DNA of 64,000 nucleotides. Origin: Baylisascaris procyonis (lineage: Eukaryota; Nematoda; Chromadorea; Rhabditida; Ascarididae). A program made the position numbers and the translations under genes. This document shows positions 13,401 through 24,479 of this stretch, in pieces. The stretch covers positions 992,001-1,056,000 of the forward strand of contig JAZARR010000033.1 in the NCBI GenBank assembly GCA_037389465.1, given 5' to 3'. Position 1 is the stretch's first letter; each line of letters starts with the position of its first letter. A model generated the notes under the pieces. It searched no databases. It was not told where the DNA came from and was given only the letters and a program-made list of their open reading frames with translations.

Positions 13401-16400
13401 GTTGCTTCTTTTATTGATAATCTATTAATATTGTGATGTGGTTGTGCAGTCTTGAGTGAGAGATTGCAGTTCGGCTGGTCTGCTGTCCCGATATCGCCCA
13501 CCGATGCCCGTATTCTCAATATCACGCGATTCGTTTGTTGCACGTCAGCTACATCTCTGGCGAGGTGTCTTCCCGCTGCATTATAAAGGTTCGCGTTCAC
13601 TGCACTGAATATTTCTGTCACTAACAGTTGTTGCTTGCTTCTTGAGCATGCCATGTTAAACGCCTTCTTTAGAGAAATTTATTTTGCTGAATTTCAATGA
13701 GGGATCCCAATCGGGGACATGTTTTTAATTTCATAAAATAATTGAATTATTTAGGGGATAATATTTTAGTCAGTAGTAGACGTCCGCAAATCAAGTTTAA
13801 GTTTTTATGCGCAAATTTATTAGATATAGAAGAAAATTTTAGATTGAATATTATAGGAACGGAGGTTTTGTACTAGTTCCTTTAAGCTCTTTGCTGAGCA
13901 GATGATGTCTTGCGAACTTTATGTAATTATTTGCTCTTAACGATGCTTTATATGTTGAATTAGTGTTATGCTTACTGGGTGGGAAATGTGAATTCTGCCA
14001 TATGGGGTTTTTTGAAGGAAGTGACCTTTTAAATGGTTCTTCGAATGGACCGATCGATATCTTTATAGCCCATCTATTGATCACCGCCTCATTAAAACGA
14101 GTCTACAAGGATGCGGAAGGGGCTAGCATCATAGGCACTTTTTTATTCCATTTGCCTAATCATTCAGTTTCATAGATTGCGAACAGATAATAAATATACA
14201 AAATAATGCCTAAATATTTCAACTGAACCGACCGTTCGCACAAGTTTCCTGCAAAAGATTCGTTCTCTGAAACTTGACCACTGTGAAACGCATATGAACT
14301 TTTTCCATCTTTAAATGTCTATTGCAGCTGATAGCTGAACATGAATCATAATATGACGTCGTCCTGTGGTGTGAACTGTACCCAACAAATTTCGTAAGTC
14401 TAGTTTCTATGTTCCATAGTTGGAACTAGAAACAAGACACTTTTGCAAGAAAAATGTGCAAGAGTTTATAATAATGTGACATGTGGAGTAGTCCTTCATG
14501 TTTTAACTCATCCTAGCACCGGCAGAAATCTCCTGACGATATGTTGACAGCATAAATGAAGAGTCGACCAATTGCAAAATTGCAAAATGCAAGTTTTTCA
14601 GCATTTTAAATGATTAAAGTTTCGAAGTTTATGGATCCATGTGGAAATTGGCATACAAGGTCATTCTATTACTTACGTTACAATCACCAAATTTCGCAGT
14701 TCCAAGTAATTTTCCGAATTGAAAGCACCATGTATGCATACGTGCATACATACATACAGACAGACAGACTTCTATATACAGATGGGTATTGCTTCTTGCA
14801 ACGTGCTTTACGAATGCAAATTCGCTGATGCATATTAAAAGGAATCGATTCCGACGAATCGCTGAATGCGTCCATTTTTTATTTTTACTATGTAGGAATG
14901 ATGGTAACCGTAAGTGATGAGCAGATGACCCCCAACACTGCACACATTGCTGTTTTAAATGAGTGAATAAAACTTTTGGAATTATGCTTGAATTGATGAA
15001 GTCTTGAATGTAAACAAAAATGGAACGCTTCCGTTAAGAGGAAGTCAAAGTACTTTGGATAATCTCTTCAAAATTTGCATATTCTTTCATGCTCATTCCT
15101 TTATGCAAAATTAAAATTTTAATGCCCATAATGCTGACTTCCTTTCCATGCCCCTATGTGTAAATAAGTGTATATATGTCTGTCGTTTAATAGTTTCAGA
15201 TAGGTAACTACTGAGGCTAAAGTTACGTAATTCGTTGGGAGTAGTCCACCTTGGCAACTTCTCGAAGGTGGGGCCTAACCTTGCCAATTTTCATGTTCTT
15301 GCATCAACTTAGGAAGATGTCTTAGGTACTGAATGCGCCAAAAGGTCTGTATGGAATCTGGAGCAGGTGGGATGTCATTTCACACCTGCCTAGCTGCAAG
15401 GCGTTAGCAAGGGCGAGTCTTCTGTAGATGTTTGCAAGCGATCGGTTCGCCTAAACTGTTGATGCATTACGGCGCTATTTTATTATTTGTTGGCAATATG
15501 ACGGTTCGTTGAGCGGGATTGTGAAAGCACATATCGTGCCAGTCTCTCTGTCGGGTTCTCGCACTTGTTTTATCAAGAGAAAGCATTGATTGTTCTCGAC
15601 TGTTTCACTCGAACTTGAACTCCTATTTGCCTCATAGTTTCAACCAAAACTGGATGGCCATGTGACAAACGGGTTTTTCAAAGTATTTGAGCATATTTCA
15701 ATGTGCATATCGCAGCTGATGAAGGAAAAATTTTTTCCAGAGAGTTTTAGTTTTTAGCTCAACATCAACTCTTATTTTAACTGTTCCATGCGCTCTTATG
15801 TGTGATAAAATTAAAGCTTTAAGTGCATTTAGCGGAGCGAGATATGGATTGGCCGACCGATGTGGACAATCGGATTAATTACGGTATTGCTGTAGGGAAA
15901 GATAGGGGATTCATCCACAAGGGCGATCTACTCGTTATTATTACGGGATGGAGAAAAGGTAATGGTGATATGTGATATTCTCTTGTTTTGCAAATAACTG
16001 ACAAGTAGTTAAGGCAGTTGTGAAGAGCACTGAGCATCACATTGTTTTTTTTTTGTTGGATGTGGTTTTATTACATTTGCCTGCCAGCTTTCTGATGACA
16101 GTTACAGCCGTGTGGTATAAAACTAACCCATAGAATAGAGTTCCAAGCTTCTTTTGCTGTCAGTCATTTTATTTTCCTGATGTTGATTTCAACATGCTAT
16201 GTATGCAAGCGTGTTGAAGTGCTCTTTTTGTGATTTACACTTGTTTGATGATCAGTTATTTTTGGCAGTTGTGCAAAAAAAAGGTATTTTTTAAATTAAA
16301 CTACCTAAGAATCTTTAACGGTGCTTCTACGTTTTGCTATTTGTTGCGAAGTTGCTAAGATGATCGTAATGATTCACTAATGTCGTTGATGATGTAATTC

Positions 16401-16480
16401 TCGTTATTTTTCTTGTACCACCACTTAAATTTACAGGTGCCGGTCATACGAACACTTTGCGTATTATTAGTGTACCATGA
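952..16480 (+). CDS. pyk: Pyruvate kinase (13 exons, complete)
   Basis: Pyruvate kinase, cytosolic, converts phosphoenolpyruvate and ADP to pyruvate and ATP, the last step of glycolysis. Coding exons: 952-1091, 1347-1462, 2044-2135, 2708-2827, 3319-3505, 3786-3925, 4590-4720, 5305-5501, 6614-6720, 7680-7846, 10723-10841, 15833-15958, 16437-16480. They sum to 1686 nt, 561 codons plus stop, and every junction keeps phase. Family signatures are intact: NFSHGTHE (about residues 109-116), [10 protein letters not shown] (143), the active-site strand KIENQEG (300), [11 protein letters not shown] (322), PTRAEG (370), [12 protein letters not shown], and the C-terminal [17 protein letters not shown]. 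The protein has roughly 75 extra residues before the conserved [11 protein letters not shown]. The loop matching the fructose-1,6-bisphosphate site of mammalian M2/L enzymes reads TTGRTS, and the Trp and Arg that contact the sugar phosphate are kept (DWPTDVDNR), so allosteric activation is plausible but not shown. The start is the first ATG after the acceptor at 924. The largest intron, 10842-15832, is about 5 kb. Confidence 0.93.
1903..1965 (+). repeat. tRNA-derived SINE-like block in pyruvate kinase intron 2
   Basis: The sequence contains TTAGTGGTTAAAG (1912-1924), like a tRNA/Pol III A box, then a 5-bp stem ttcgc/gcgaa around a 7-nt loop tcggcag, then a B-box-like gggttctta (1951-1959). 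Order and spacing match the D arm, anticodon arm and T arm of a tRNA. The residue 5' of the anticodon-like triplet is C, not the invariant U, and no acceptor stem is evident. It is therefore read as the head of a degenerate tRNA-derived SINE and not as a working tRNA gene. It sits within intron 1463-2043. Confidence 0.55.
6494..6521. repeat. Perfect 28-nt palindrome in pyruvate kinase intron 8
   Basis: acctatcacataca (6494-6507) is followed immediately by its exact reverse complement. The outer flanks are also partly complementary (cacatataaac versus atttatgtg), and a direct copy of cacctatcacat lies just upstream at about 6477-6488. It would form a strong loop-less hairpin in DNA or RNA about 90 nt upstream of exon 9 (6614). 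It may be a remnant of a small inverted-repeat element or a structure affecting splicing. Confidence 0.85.
7287..7304 (+). other. Canonical G-quadruplex motif in pyruvate kinase intron 9
   Basis: Four G-runs of 3, 4, 4 and 4 bases are separated by single A residues. This is a textbook intramolecular G-quadruplex pattern with minimal loops, on the coding strand, so it would also be present in the pre-mRNA. Confidence 0.7.
7847..10722. other. Pyruvate kinase intron 10, with coding-like minus-strand tracts
   Basis: This 2.9-kb intron lies between exon 10 and exon 11. On the minus strand it has several open tracts with protein-like composition: 8490-8182 ending in a stop, 9330-9160, and two overlapping frames between about 9830 and 9458. 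No family is recognised, the frames shift between tracts and splice sites are unconvincing. It could be a nested gene, a decayed mobile element or chance. A purine-rich, imperfectly duplicated G-run tract lies at 9094-9156. Confidence 0.25.
10842..15832. other. Long pyruvate kinase intron 11; no gene seen
   Basis: About 5 kb of intron without a supportable exon on either strand. It contains a run of about 24 A residues at about 12844-12867 and a short CATA/CAGA tetranucleotide microsatellite at 14743-14769. The flanking exons join in phase 1 (T at 10841 plus CG at 15833), which argues that no coding exon is missing from this span. Confidence 0.6.
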
Positions 16481-16857
16481 AAAGGAACGACGATCAACAA
16501 TCAACTTGAATATGTGGAAGCCTGCTTATATATACCAGCCCGTCGCGTCAATCTTGCGGGTCTCTTTTGCAGTGGGTTCAGCGCCATGATTCGAATAGCC
16601 GTCAGCAAGCTTGTTTGGGATTAAATTCATCCCTGTTTCAATTCATTTTTGTTAGTTTCTCAAGCTGTTAGATTCGAGCTTTCAGCAGCAGTCAGCGTTG
16701 TTCTTCTCAGTGAAACGTTTGTTTTTTGTTCGTTTTGATTTATTCTCCATCTCATAATGCTGATAAAGCTTTAATTTTATTTAGTTATTTTGCAATAATG
16801 GTTGCATAGTTGTATAAAATATTTTCCTGGAAAAGCGAAATTCCTTTTTCTTCGATA

Positions 16858-16863
16858 AATAAA
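16858..16863 (+). terminator. Probable polyadenylation signal of pyruvate kinase
   Basis: A canonical AATAAA occurs about 380 nt downstream of the pyruvate kinase stop (16478-16480). It is followed by T-rich sequence at 16898-16925, which is usual for 3' end formation. This would give a 3' UTR of about 0.4 kb. Confidence 0.45.
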
Positions 16864-18481
16864 CGATGCGAAGGGAGGGAGACGATTATCGATGACTTCT
16901 TTTGTTTTTTTTTTCTTCAGTTTTTCAGTAATTCTTCTCTTCTTCAGTGGTTCAATGAAAATTCCTATTCTTTAGTGATTAATTTCTAATGTGTTGACAT
17001 TTTGAAAGCGCAAAGAAATGTTGGCACACAGTTTGCGGCAACTGTTAAACGTACTACTGTTAGATATCGTTTGTACATTCCTGTTTGCGAGTCTTCTTTA
17101 TGAATGCTCAAGGCTGTTGATGTACAGAGATGCTATTAGTGGTTTCGTGAGGATGTGTTTCTATGAAGTGCTTCTTCTAGTCTTCCTTCCTTTTGGAAGT
17201 CTCTCTTGTATATGATGAATCTTTCATTTGCCGAAATGAAGCTCTCATCTGCTCGCTAAATTTCGAGAATTCAAATCTCCCATTCAATCGAAAAAAATTG
17301 TATTGCGTTGATGTTATCCTCACAATTATTTCGTTTCACTTGACAAGTTGAAGTTGTCTGTATGTGTTGGTGTTGTCGCGAGTTTATGCATAGCAAGGTA
17401 ATTTCATATTGTTGTTGTTGTCACCGCCTGTTCGCCCCTTTTCTTCTTCATGGTTCAAAATAAAATTTCCGTTTTTTTTGGTGATTTATCACTTTTTAAA
17501 TAAAGTTCGAATTTAGAAATAACCAAGCATTGGGAATAACTCTCCCTATGAGGATACCTTAAAAGTTACTGGAAAGGGCGTCGTTAATAATTGTTGTTGA
17601 ACCGATTGCTCATCGTAATGCTTATTTTTTCGATAATTGAGTTATTGATATGACGTGCATTTTTGCTTGTTGCTGACGTAGATTTTTGCACGTGTGATTA
17701 CTTAAACTGTTAGAGATGACGATCGTTCTTCCCTTCCTGTTGCAAAGTCAACGCACTTTATGCATTCCGCCACACTTTCAGAGTTGACATTCTCTAGGAT
17801 GCCAAAAATTTATCCGCTATGTGAGCGATCAAAGATGCTCAAAATTTTGAAAAATGCACAAGATTCGCCATTTTTTGTGAGTAAATGCCAAAAAGGCAAC
17901 TCCTAAAATGTGTGCCCATTCGAACGGCATTTGAAGAAGCATTCTGTAGAGATATGGAAACAAGCAGAGAACGTCATCAGAACATGTTACAAAGTTTATT
18001 TTGAGACGACGAAACTCTCTTCGCGTCACATCTCAAATGAAAACATTTGCAGTGGAACTGTAGAGAGCTTCTTTCCCGAAAGTAACGGTAGTTTATGGGC
18101 TGTAAAGAACAGAGGGGATGTGGAGAGATAGGCAGTGCAGATACCTCCTATCATCGTTCTAAATGCTTCACGATGAAGTGTAGTTTATTATGTGCGTTTG
18201 GCGTGCCTGCTGAAAGATGCATCAGACGAGTAGCGACGCCACTGCTGAAAACGCACAAGCGGCGAGAATTTGTCGGCGAGAAAACTGTGCCACGAGGAAT
18301 ATTCAAATTACTGTTGACGCTTTCACATTATTCGAATTAGCTTTATCAACGTATTTATTTGGGCGATCGCGGTCCTCATTTGAGCGATCACGGTCACCCG
18401 ATCGCCAAATCGATGTTTTGCGACTTCCATGTTGTACGACTGCTTTTCTGCTCCTAGCTTGTTGTTAGTTGTTGACGAGTG

Positions 18482-19342
18482 TCAGATAACGCTTAATTCG
18501 ACGTCGTATGCGATGAACTGGGTTGAAGCGTTCGTTTTGCCTTGGAATTGAACCTCTAGACATGTATCCACAACGCCTGTTAGTTTCATCATGACCTCGT
18601 CTCCTTCAATAAACAGTTGCGTTGCGAAATGACTCGACGAGTGGAACTAATCAATGGCACCACCATCAAAGTGTAGACAATAGTGAGGTCACAAATGATA
18701 GCATCAGCAGAGACATTGAAGGCTGTACTGCGGACTACGCCACTGCATTCCAATCACACGACGCTGCTTGATGGTTCTATAAAACTGCATGTAGTTGCGA
18801 CGTCCACTTCCTAGTGACCACTGAGGCCTTAATCGTGCACCATTCGTGCACTTATTCGCACGACACTTCGTGCACCATTCGTGCATCCGATGAGCTTGCA
18901 CATCCTTGCGTCTTCCTCTCGAAACACACCGGTGAGCTTATCAACTCCACGCCTTTCTAGCCATTGACAATGTATACTTTAGCATGGTAATTTTCACTTG
19001 CCACATTTCCATACACCCAACAGGCGTGGTCATTTTGTCCTCTTTGTTATTCTATTAGTTCTAAGTTGCAATTATTCGGCCATTCTCATCATACTCAATA
19101 ACATCGACTATATTTTTAATCTTGTGGTCTTCTCGGTAGAAATTCTTCATCGTACCACCTGGGGAGTTTTCCTCACTTTTTTGAATTTCTATGCATGGGT
19201 GCTTCAGAAAATAGCTTTTCTTTAGTTGCTGCTTTGTTTCTTTACTTTTACTGAACAGGAATTTGGAAAGCAAGTCGTACTTTCTCCTTGGATCTGTCAA
19301 TGTGTCCTTTTTATACGTGATCAAGGTGCGCCTTTTTTCCAT
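18482..19342 (-). mobile_element. Possible degenerate LTR-retroelement fragments
   Basis: Reading the minus strand from 18670 to 18482 gives a 63-codon tract that begins HFDGGAID, has one internal stop, and continues HFATQLFIEGDEV. This resembles the start of a retroviral-type aspartic protease (a DGGA or DTGA motif followed by a hydrophobic helix), as in nematode BEL/Pao elements. Upstream on the same strand are a cysteine/histidine-rich tract (CTKCRANKC, about 18875) and a charged 93-codon frame (19342-19061) that could be gag-like. Frames are interrupted and no reverse transcriptase was recognised. At most it is an old, broken remnant, and chance similarity is possible. Confidence 0.25.
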
Positions 19343-20519
19343 GTGCTACATGCACTTGATAACAACTGGTACCGAAGCACTGGGCCTTGACTGTCACTCC
19401 CCATTTATCTCTATGATTAAAATAACTTCGCACATAAATTGAACACTTTGACTATCAACTAACGGATCGTGTTATCAAAATTACTTTTACTTTGTTAACG
19501 ACATCGTAAGAATTCACCACTCTTAACCCTCATCTCCTTAATTCTCTCAAAACAAGTCTTCAATTTCCTCCCAGTCATTACTTCCGCTGTGTGAACAGTC
19601 ACTCAATACTGCCGAAGCACTTCTGGAATTGCTTCATTACACCCCTTCTTGCCTTCATATGTTTTTCGATTAAATTCTCACATATTTATTCAAATATCTC
19701 AGTCTCACCGTCGGAATAACGTTGGCAAGAGACATTCGTATATTTCATTTCACTTGTTATTGTTTTTACAGGCAACACTAGTCTCAGACCATATGGAAAA
19801 AGGCAGAGCTCCTAGGTCATATACAAAATGAGAAAAAAGAACTTAGAAACGTTAATTAGTTAATTGTTGTTTTCTTATGCCATCGAATTATCCTACATCT
19901 TGCCGCTCGTTCATCCAACTCTATTTATAGAAATGGATTACATAAATTAATTTTTTATTTTTAAGCAGATGATCTACTCACCTGGCTCAGGAAATAGACA
20001 TTAATCAGTACCGTGTCTCAGGTTTACTCTCACTTTTAAGTCAGCATATTCGCAAATCTGACCACTGAATTTCCGCACCACTGTAATCAGAGTGACCCAT
20101 TTTGCGTGTTCCATAGACTATACATATGACGCCATCACTCACGGTATAACAAATTTCTCCTACTTTCATATCCCGTCTCCCTGATTATCTTTAAACACAT
20201 CCACAGGTCTTCAGCTTCCTTCCTGGCAACATTTCGGCTGGGAGGAGACACCTAACAGCTCTATATGGATGGAATCATTTCATGCTGCAAAAGTATCTCC
20301 GGAAGTGCTTTTTGCCTTCAGATTCTTTTTTATTGAAATCTTCAGTGTCTGCACAAATCTGCCAGCTTCACCTTCAACCCGATTTTGTTCAGCAATATTG
20401 CCGACACCGTTGCCGTCGTTAATAATCCATCTTATTTTGCCAAGCTCCATTTGAGTTTGAATGTCACTTCTCACAAGCACTGTTTGCAACGTCTATCGTC
20501 AGATGAAACGATCGCTATG

Positions 20520-20700
20520 CTAGTGATCGTCATATGGATACGTGGAGAGGCGGGAGCGGAAGCGTCAGCGTTGCTAGAATGCTGGAGACAGCACACAAAG
20601 CCACTGCGCTGGGGTTCGGGGGGCGGCGCGTGTGCTCACTTGATGCACACACACACCCTTTTATCGACCGCTTTTATCTATTCGCGCACACCTTTACCAC
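20520..20700. other. GC/CpG-rich patch upstream of small membrane-protein gene
   Basis: This roughly 180-bp patch is much richer in G+C and CpG than its AT-rich surroundings and includes a ggggttcggggggcggcgcg core followed by a CA repeat. It lies about 2 kb upstream of the gene starting at 22786. It could be a promoter or a non-coding exon, but no coding content is recognised. Confidence 0.3.
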
Positions 20701-22738
20701 TTTTCTCGTCTTATGTGGGTTTCGAGTTTGAGGTCGAGCTCAAGTCGAAAATGTTTAGATTTTGTTGAACAGATTTTACGTTTGAGCCAAGAATTTGGAT
20801 TACCAACTAAAGTCGATTGTATGCGCTTTGAACGCGTCATTTGTACATTTAACTATCATTCCACAGGCCGATAAATTACTTAGATGTCCTGCGAATCGAA
20901 TCTAAGAATCACTTTGTGCGGGGTTCTTTCTGCGACAGTCGGTTAACATACATCTTCCTAGGTGTTTGTAAATGGAAGTTTGTGTGATGTGTCGAGCATA
21001 TTAAGTGACAGCCACATGTCATATTTGCGCAACTGGTCTATCATTTTCAGTGGTGGTCAATACAAACAAACGAGAAAAACACGCGAGAGGATTTCATGGT
21101 GCACATCTTTTGTAGTGCCACTCAAGATATTAACCACATGCTTCAACATTCTTAACTTGTTCAACATACGTTGAGCCCAGCCGGCTTTGATGCATAAGTG
21201 TCATCAATGACTTGTAAAGGTGATTATCGCGCTGGGCAAATGGTATTGAGATTTGGCGACGAAATTTAATCGGTGTAATCTATATCGTAGTGGCCAAAAG
21301 TTGAGATCTGCTAATTTACGAGCTCATAGGGATCAGTTTGTACATAGTGGAACTTAAATTTGAGCGTAACTTTATCAGCAATACCCTTATTTAATGACCC
21401 ATAGGTAACTAGTTTTTGTGGCCCGCTGTTTCGCTGGAAGAGGCCCCGAAAGTGGTCAAAGTTTTTATACCTTCTGATGGTTTTTCATTAATATTTGTGA
21501 AGTTTTTGTTTTTCTCAAACACCTGTTCACAAAATTTTTTGCTCTTTCTAGGGTTTGTTTGTTTGATTGTGACTTCCTAGAAACCCCAAAATTTACGGCC
21601 AGTTATGTATGAGAGAAGGGGAGAGATCATGGCAAGGTAGAGGTTGTCTTTCCATATGTGATCTTTAAGAGAATTCATTCCAGTTGGTCACCGTGGATTT
21701 GATGGTTAAAAATATGATTATCTGACAGGAAGAGATAGTTCTCGAAATATGTATTTGAAGGTCACAGTGCATATAGAATAAACTGAAAATATTTACGAAT
21801 GCGTCCAAAAGATGTCTCAAACCTAAAAGTGATCCCAGGTAACATATGCAAATATGACGTCAAATTTCGCATTTATGCTAGCCAAAAAGCGCTTATTATA
21901 TTACCAACTTGGACAGGCGGTCGGTTTTCGAGGGAAATGTTGTTGTTCGACGTTGTGTCATTAGCGTATATGTGCATGTCAAAGGCGTTATTTACATCAG
22001 TTCCTTTGCCTGACTTCTACACTTCTTCAGTAACATTTCCGATGATGAATGGAAGAAGAAAAATTGTGCTTTGCTTTTTCTGATATTTTTAATTTTTGAA
22101 GTGCTTGGCCAAATGTGAATAGCGTTTAGCAGCTGCGAATGTGTCCCGGATTCAATTGCAGTGCAGCCCCGCTGTTTTGAGTGGCGTCGTTAAGGATATA
22201 CAATGATTCATAAGCACGTGAATCGATCATTGTGTGTATAACATGCTTTCATTTAAAAACATCTCAAAATTTCCACGTAAAAATTGTTTTAATGAGCTGA
22301 GATGCCGGGTTCGAATAGTGCAAACCTATATTATTAATGACCCATCAACGTAATATTTTTTACTATTATTCTTTGTATGTTTTCGTTTTCTTTGAACAAT
22401 GTGATAAAAAGTTCTCTGATATTACTATTACTGTTAAACAGCATTGATATTTGCTATTAACGCATAAATTAAATTTCACTTATCATTTGAGCTCGATGCA
22501 ATCCAAAGCTTCTCATCGTTTTTCCATAGAAACTCATATTCAATATTTCTTATATCAATGAGTGATTCCCAATGTTTTCATTTCTTTACATTACTTTGCG
22601 ATTATTTTTATTGATGTGAATATCATTTTGAATCCGCTTTCGGAAATATCAATTGAGTAAAATAGTTTTTTCATTTAGTGTTATGTTTTCCGTTTTGAAA
22701 TTTGTGTAGGGATACTTCATTTTTCGATGATAACTTTC

Positions 22739-22740
22739 AG
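22739..22740 (+). promoter_or_regulatory. Likely trans-splice (or 5'-UTR) acceptor of the small membrane-protein gene
   Basis: cgatgataactttcag ends at 22740, 45 nt upstream of the ATG at 22786. TTTCAG is the nematode acceptor consensus, and the short distance to the start codon is typical of a spliced-leader site. Confidence 0.5.
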
Positions 22741-22747
22741 CATTCGA

Positions 22748-22768
22748 ATGTCTGATCAAACGAATTGA
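22748..22768 (+). promoter_or_regulatory. Six-codon upstream ORF in the 5' UTR
   Basis: If the mRNA starts at the acceptor at 22740, the first ATG is at 22748 and opens a frame of six codons followed by TGA. The main ATG follows 17 nt later in another frame. Such an upstream ORF usually lowers translation of the main frame. Confidence 0.45.
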
Positions 22769-22785
22769 AAGAAACGTTTATAAAA

Positions 22786-24479
22786 ATGGAGTCAAGTTAT
22801 GATGCATCCCTTTCGCATGCATCGTTCCCCTCGACGAGCGCCGTTCTTCACAAACAGGGTGCCTTCGATATGGACGACAAAGCGATATTAAGGTAACTCT
22901 TGCTTTGTTAACTTCTCGTAATTTCTGAACTCATCTTCAAGTATCTAATAGCGTATCTAGCGTACAAGCTAAACATAATAATGTGATCAGTCATTAGAGC
23001 AAAGGCAGCAACATTAATAGTGGTACTAGTAACGATACTACTAATAGTAACAGTAATAACGGTAGTATTAACCACTGTCGTGCTTATATTTCGGAAATCG
23101 GATGGTTTCGCATTCTTTTATACTTTATTCCATCTGCTATAACATTTGGGTCCGAACTCACTCTTCGAGCTTTGAACCAACCGTTCATGGATTCACTGAT
23201 ATTTTACCAACTGATAGAACAATTTTGTTTGATTCGGCGCTTAAATAACTATTGGCAGCGGTCATATTTCATGTTCCCTTTCTATCGCTTTATACCATTA
23301 ACTTCCAACTTGACAGCAAAATTGGTGTGATTATATAGAATCGTTTCTCAACCACTGCTTCCGCCTTTTTATCCAAAAGCGTAGCTGGGGATGCTGTTCG
23401 GTTAGAAAAGTAGCAGCAATCTCCCATTGATTACTAAATATCAACACCTAGGCGCATAGTAAATCTGAGCATCAAGAGTCGTTGTGAGCTTCTTATGAAA
23501 TAAGTAAAAAATTCGCAGCCTTGTTCTGCTTGATGTTCAATGAAAATATTCTTCTTTTTCTCTAAAATAAATATGTTAATGTTTTCTTTTCAATCTAAAC
23601 GATTTGGAAGATAAAGTACCGGCGGTTCAAATTATCTACCAATGCTCTGCATTAATCTAACTTGATGTTTTGCAGATTTTTTTTTTTTTTTATTGAGAGG
23701 AATTAAAAATTTTCATGCGATTGCAAAATTTGTCTTTTACTTAAAATGAAGCGGAATGGTGCAGAAAGTAACAATCTTCCTCCTGCTAATCTTTATTTAT
23801 TTATTTGTTTTGAATATATCATTTTTTGCATATTCGATTGAAAGTATACTGCGTTCATATAAAAAGAATGTAATCAGTGGAAAAAAATCATGAAAAATTA
23901 ATTATTCTCTAAAAAATTTGCACATTTTAATGATCTGAATGAAATCTTTATTAGCTGAGGAAATGAAACACAATCGGTACATAGAAATTCCCTCATTTAG
24001 CTCCACTTAGCATGTCAGTGCGAATATGATTCACCATTGTGTGGTGACGTTTTATGTTTTTCTTGATGCGTGCTTTTGGTTGATTCCCAAGTATTGAATG
24101 TTGGAAAGATGATGATCAGAATTGCGAAGTCATCAAGCCAGCAATAAACTTTCTTATTTTTGTGATCGTAGATGTATCGGTGACTTATTTATGTTCAATG
24201 AGCACTTGGTGTACATCAATTAGTGAAACATCTAGGTGATACATCCGAGTGAAATGTCTCGCTTCCAGATCTGCTGTTGTTATCGGAGCTCTTGCATGTT
24301 CGATTGCGGTATGGGCTATAATAAAGCTCTACAGGTTGGAAGTTTGCTTTTTCTCCGTTACTTCCCATAGTTCATTTTCAATGTGCAGTTCGAGTAGCAG
24401 CAAATCTGAGTTGACGAAGAGTATGCATAAGGGAGATCGATTTGCTGTGGAATCGAAAGAACTCAAGGCAATGTCTTAG
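22786..24479 (+). CDS. Small single-pass membrane protein, 87 aa (three exons), unknown function
   Basis: Exons 22786-22892, 24269-24334 and 24389-24479 join in frame (264 nt including TAG). The first donor is ag|gtaact, and the acceptors are cttccag and atgtgcag. The product has a polar N-terminus of about 36 residues (MESSYDASLSHASFPS..., ending MDDKAILR). One strongly hydrophobic segment follows (SAVVIGALACSIAVWAIIKL, about residues 37-56), then a serine cluster and a short charged tail ending KELKAMS. No signal peptide is obvious, so a type II, type III or tail-region anchor is likely. The family is not recognised. The second intron (24335-24388) is only 54 nt, a multiple of three, and has no stop, so an unspliced message would encode 18 extra residues after the membrane segment. 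Codon content and splice sites make this a real gene more likely than chance. Confidence 0.62.
23014..23072. repeat. Imperfect trinucleotide (AGT/AAT-type) microsatellite
   Basis: A run of degenerate three-base units (agt, act, aat, aac) such as actaatagtaacagtaataa lies inside the first intron of the small membrane-protein gene. Confidence 0.6.

Larger units (their letters stand above)
16864..22740. other. Intergenic region between pyruvate kinase and the small membrane-protein gene
   Basis: No gene is supported here. Noted content: possible degenerate retroelement fragments on the minus strand at 18482-19342; repeats of cgtgcaccattcgtgca around 18832-18886; a palindrome-rich patch with cgatcg cores at 18360-18405; and a GC- and CpG-rich patch at about 20520-20700. 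A short hydrophobic frame at 17018-17215 (65 codons) is within chance expectation. Confidence 0.5.

Noticed and set aside
22307..22317. B-box-like gggttcgaata
   Set aside because: No A box or tRNA fold upstream at the right spacing; most likely chance.
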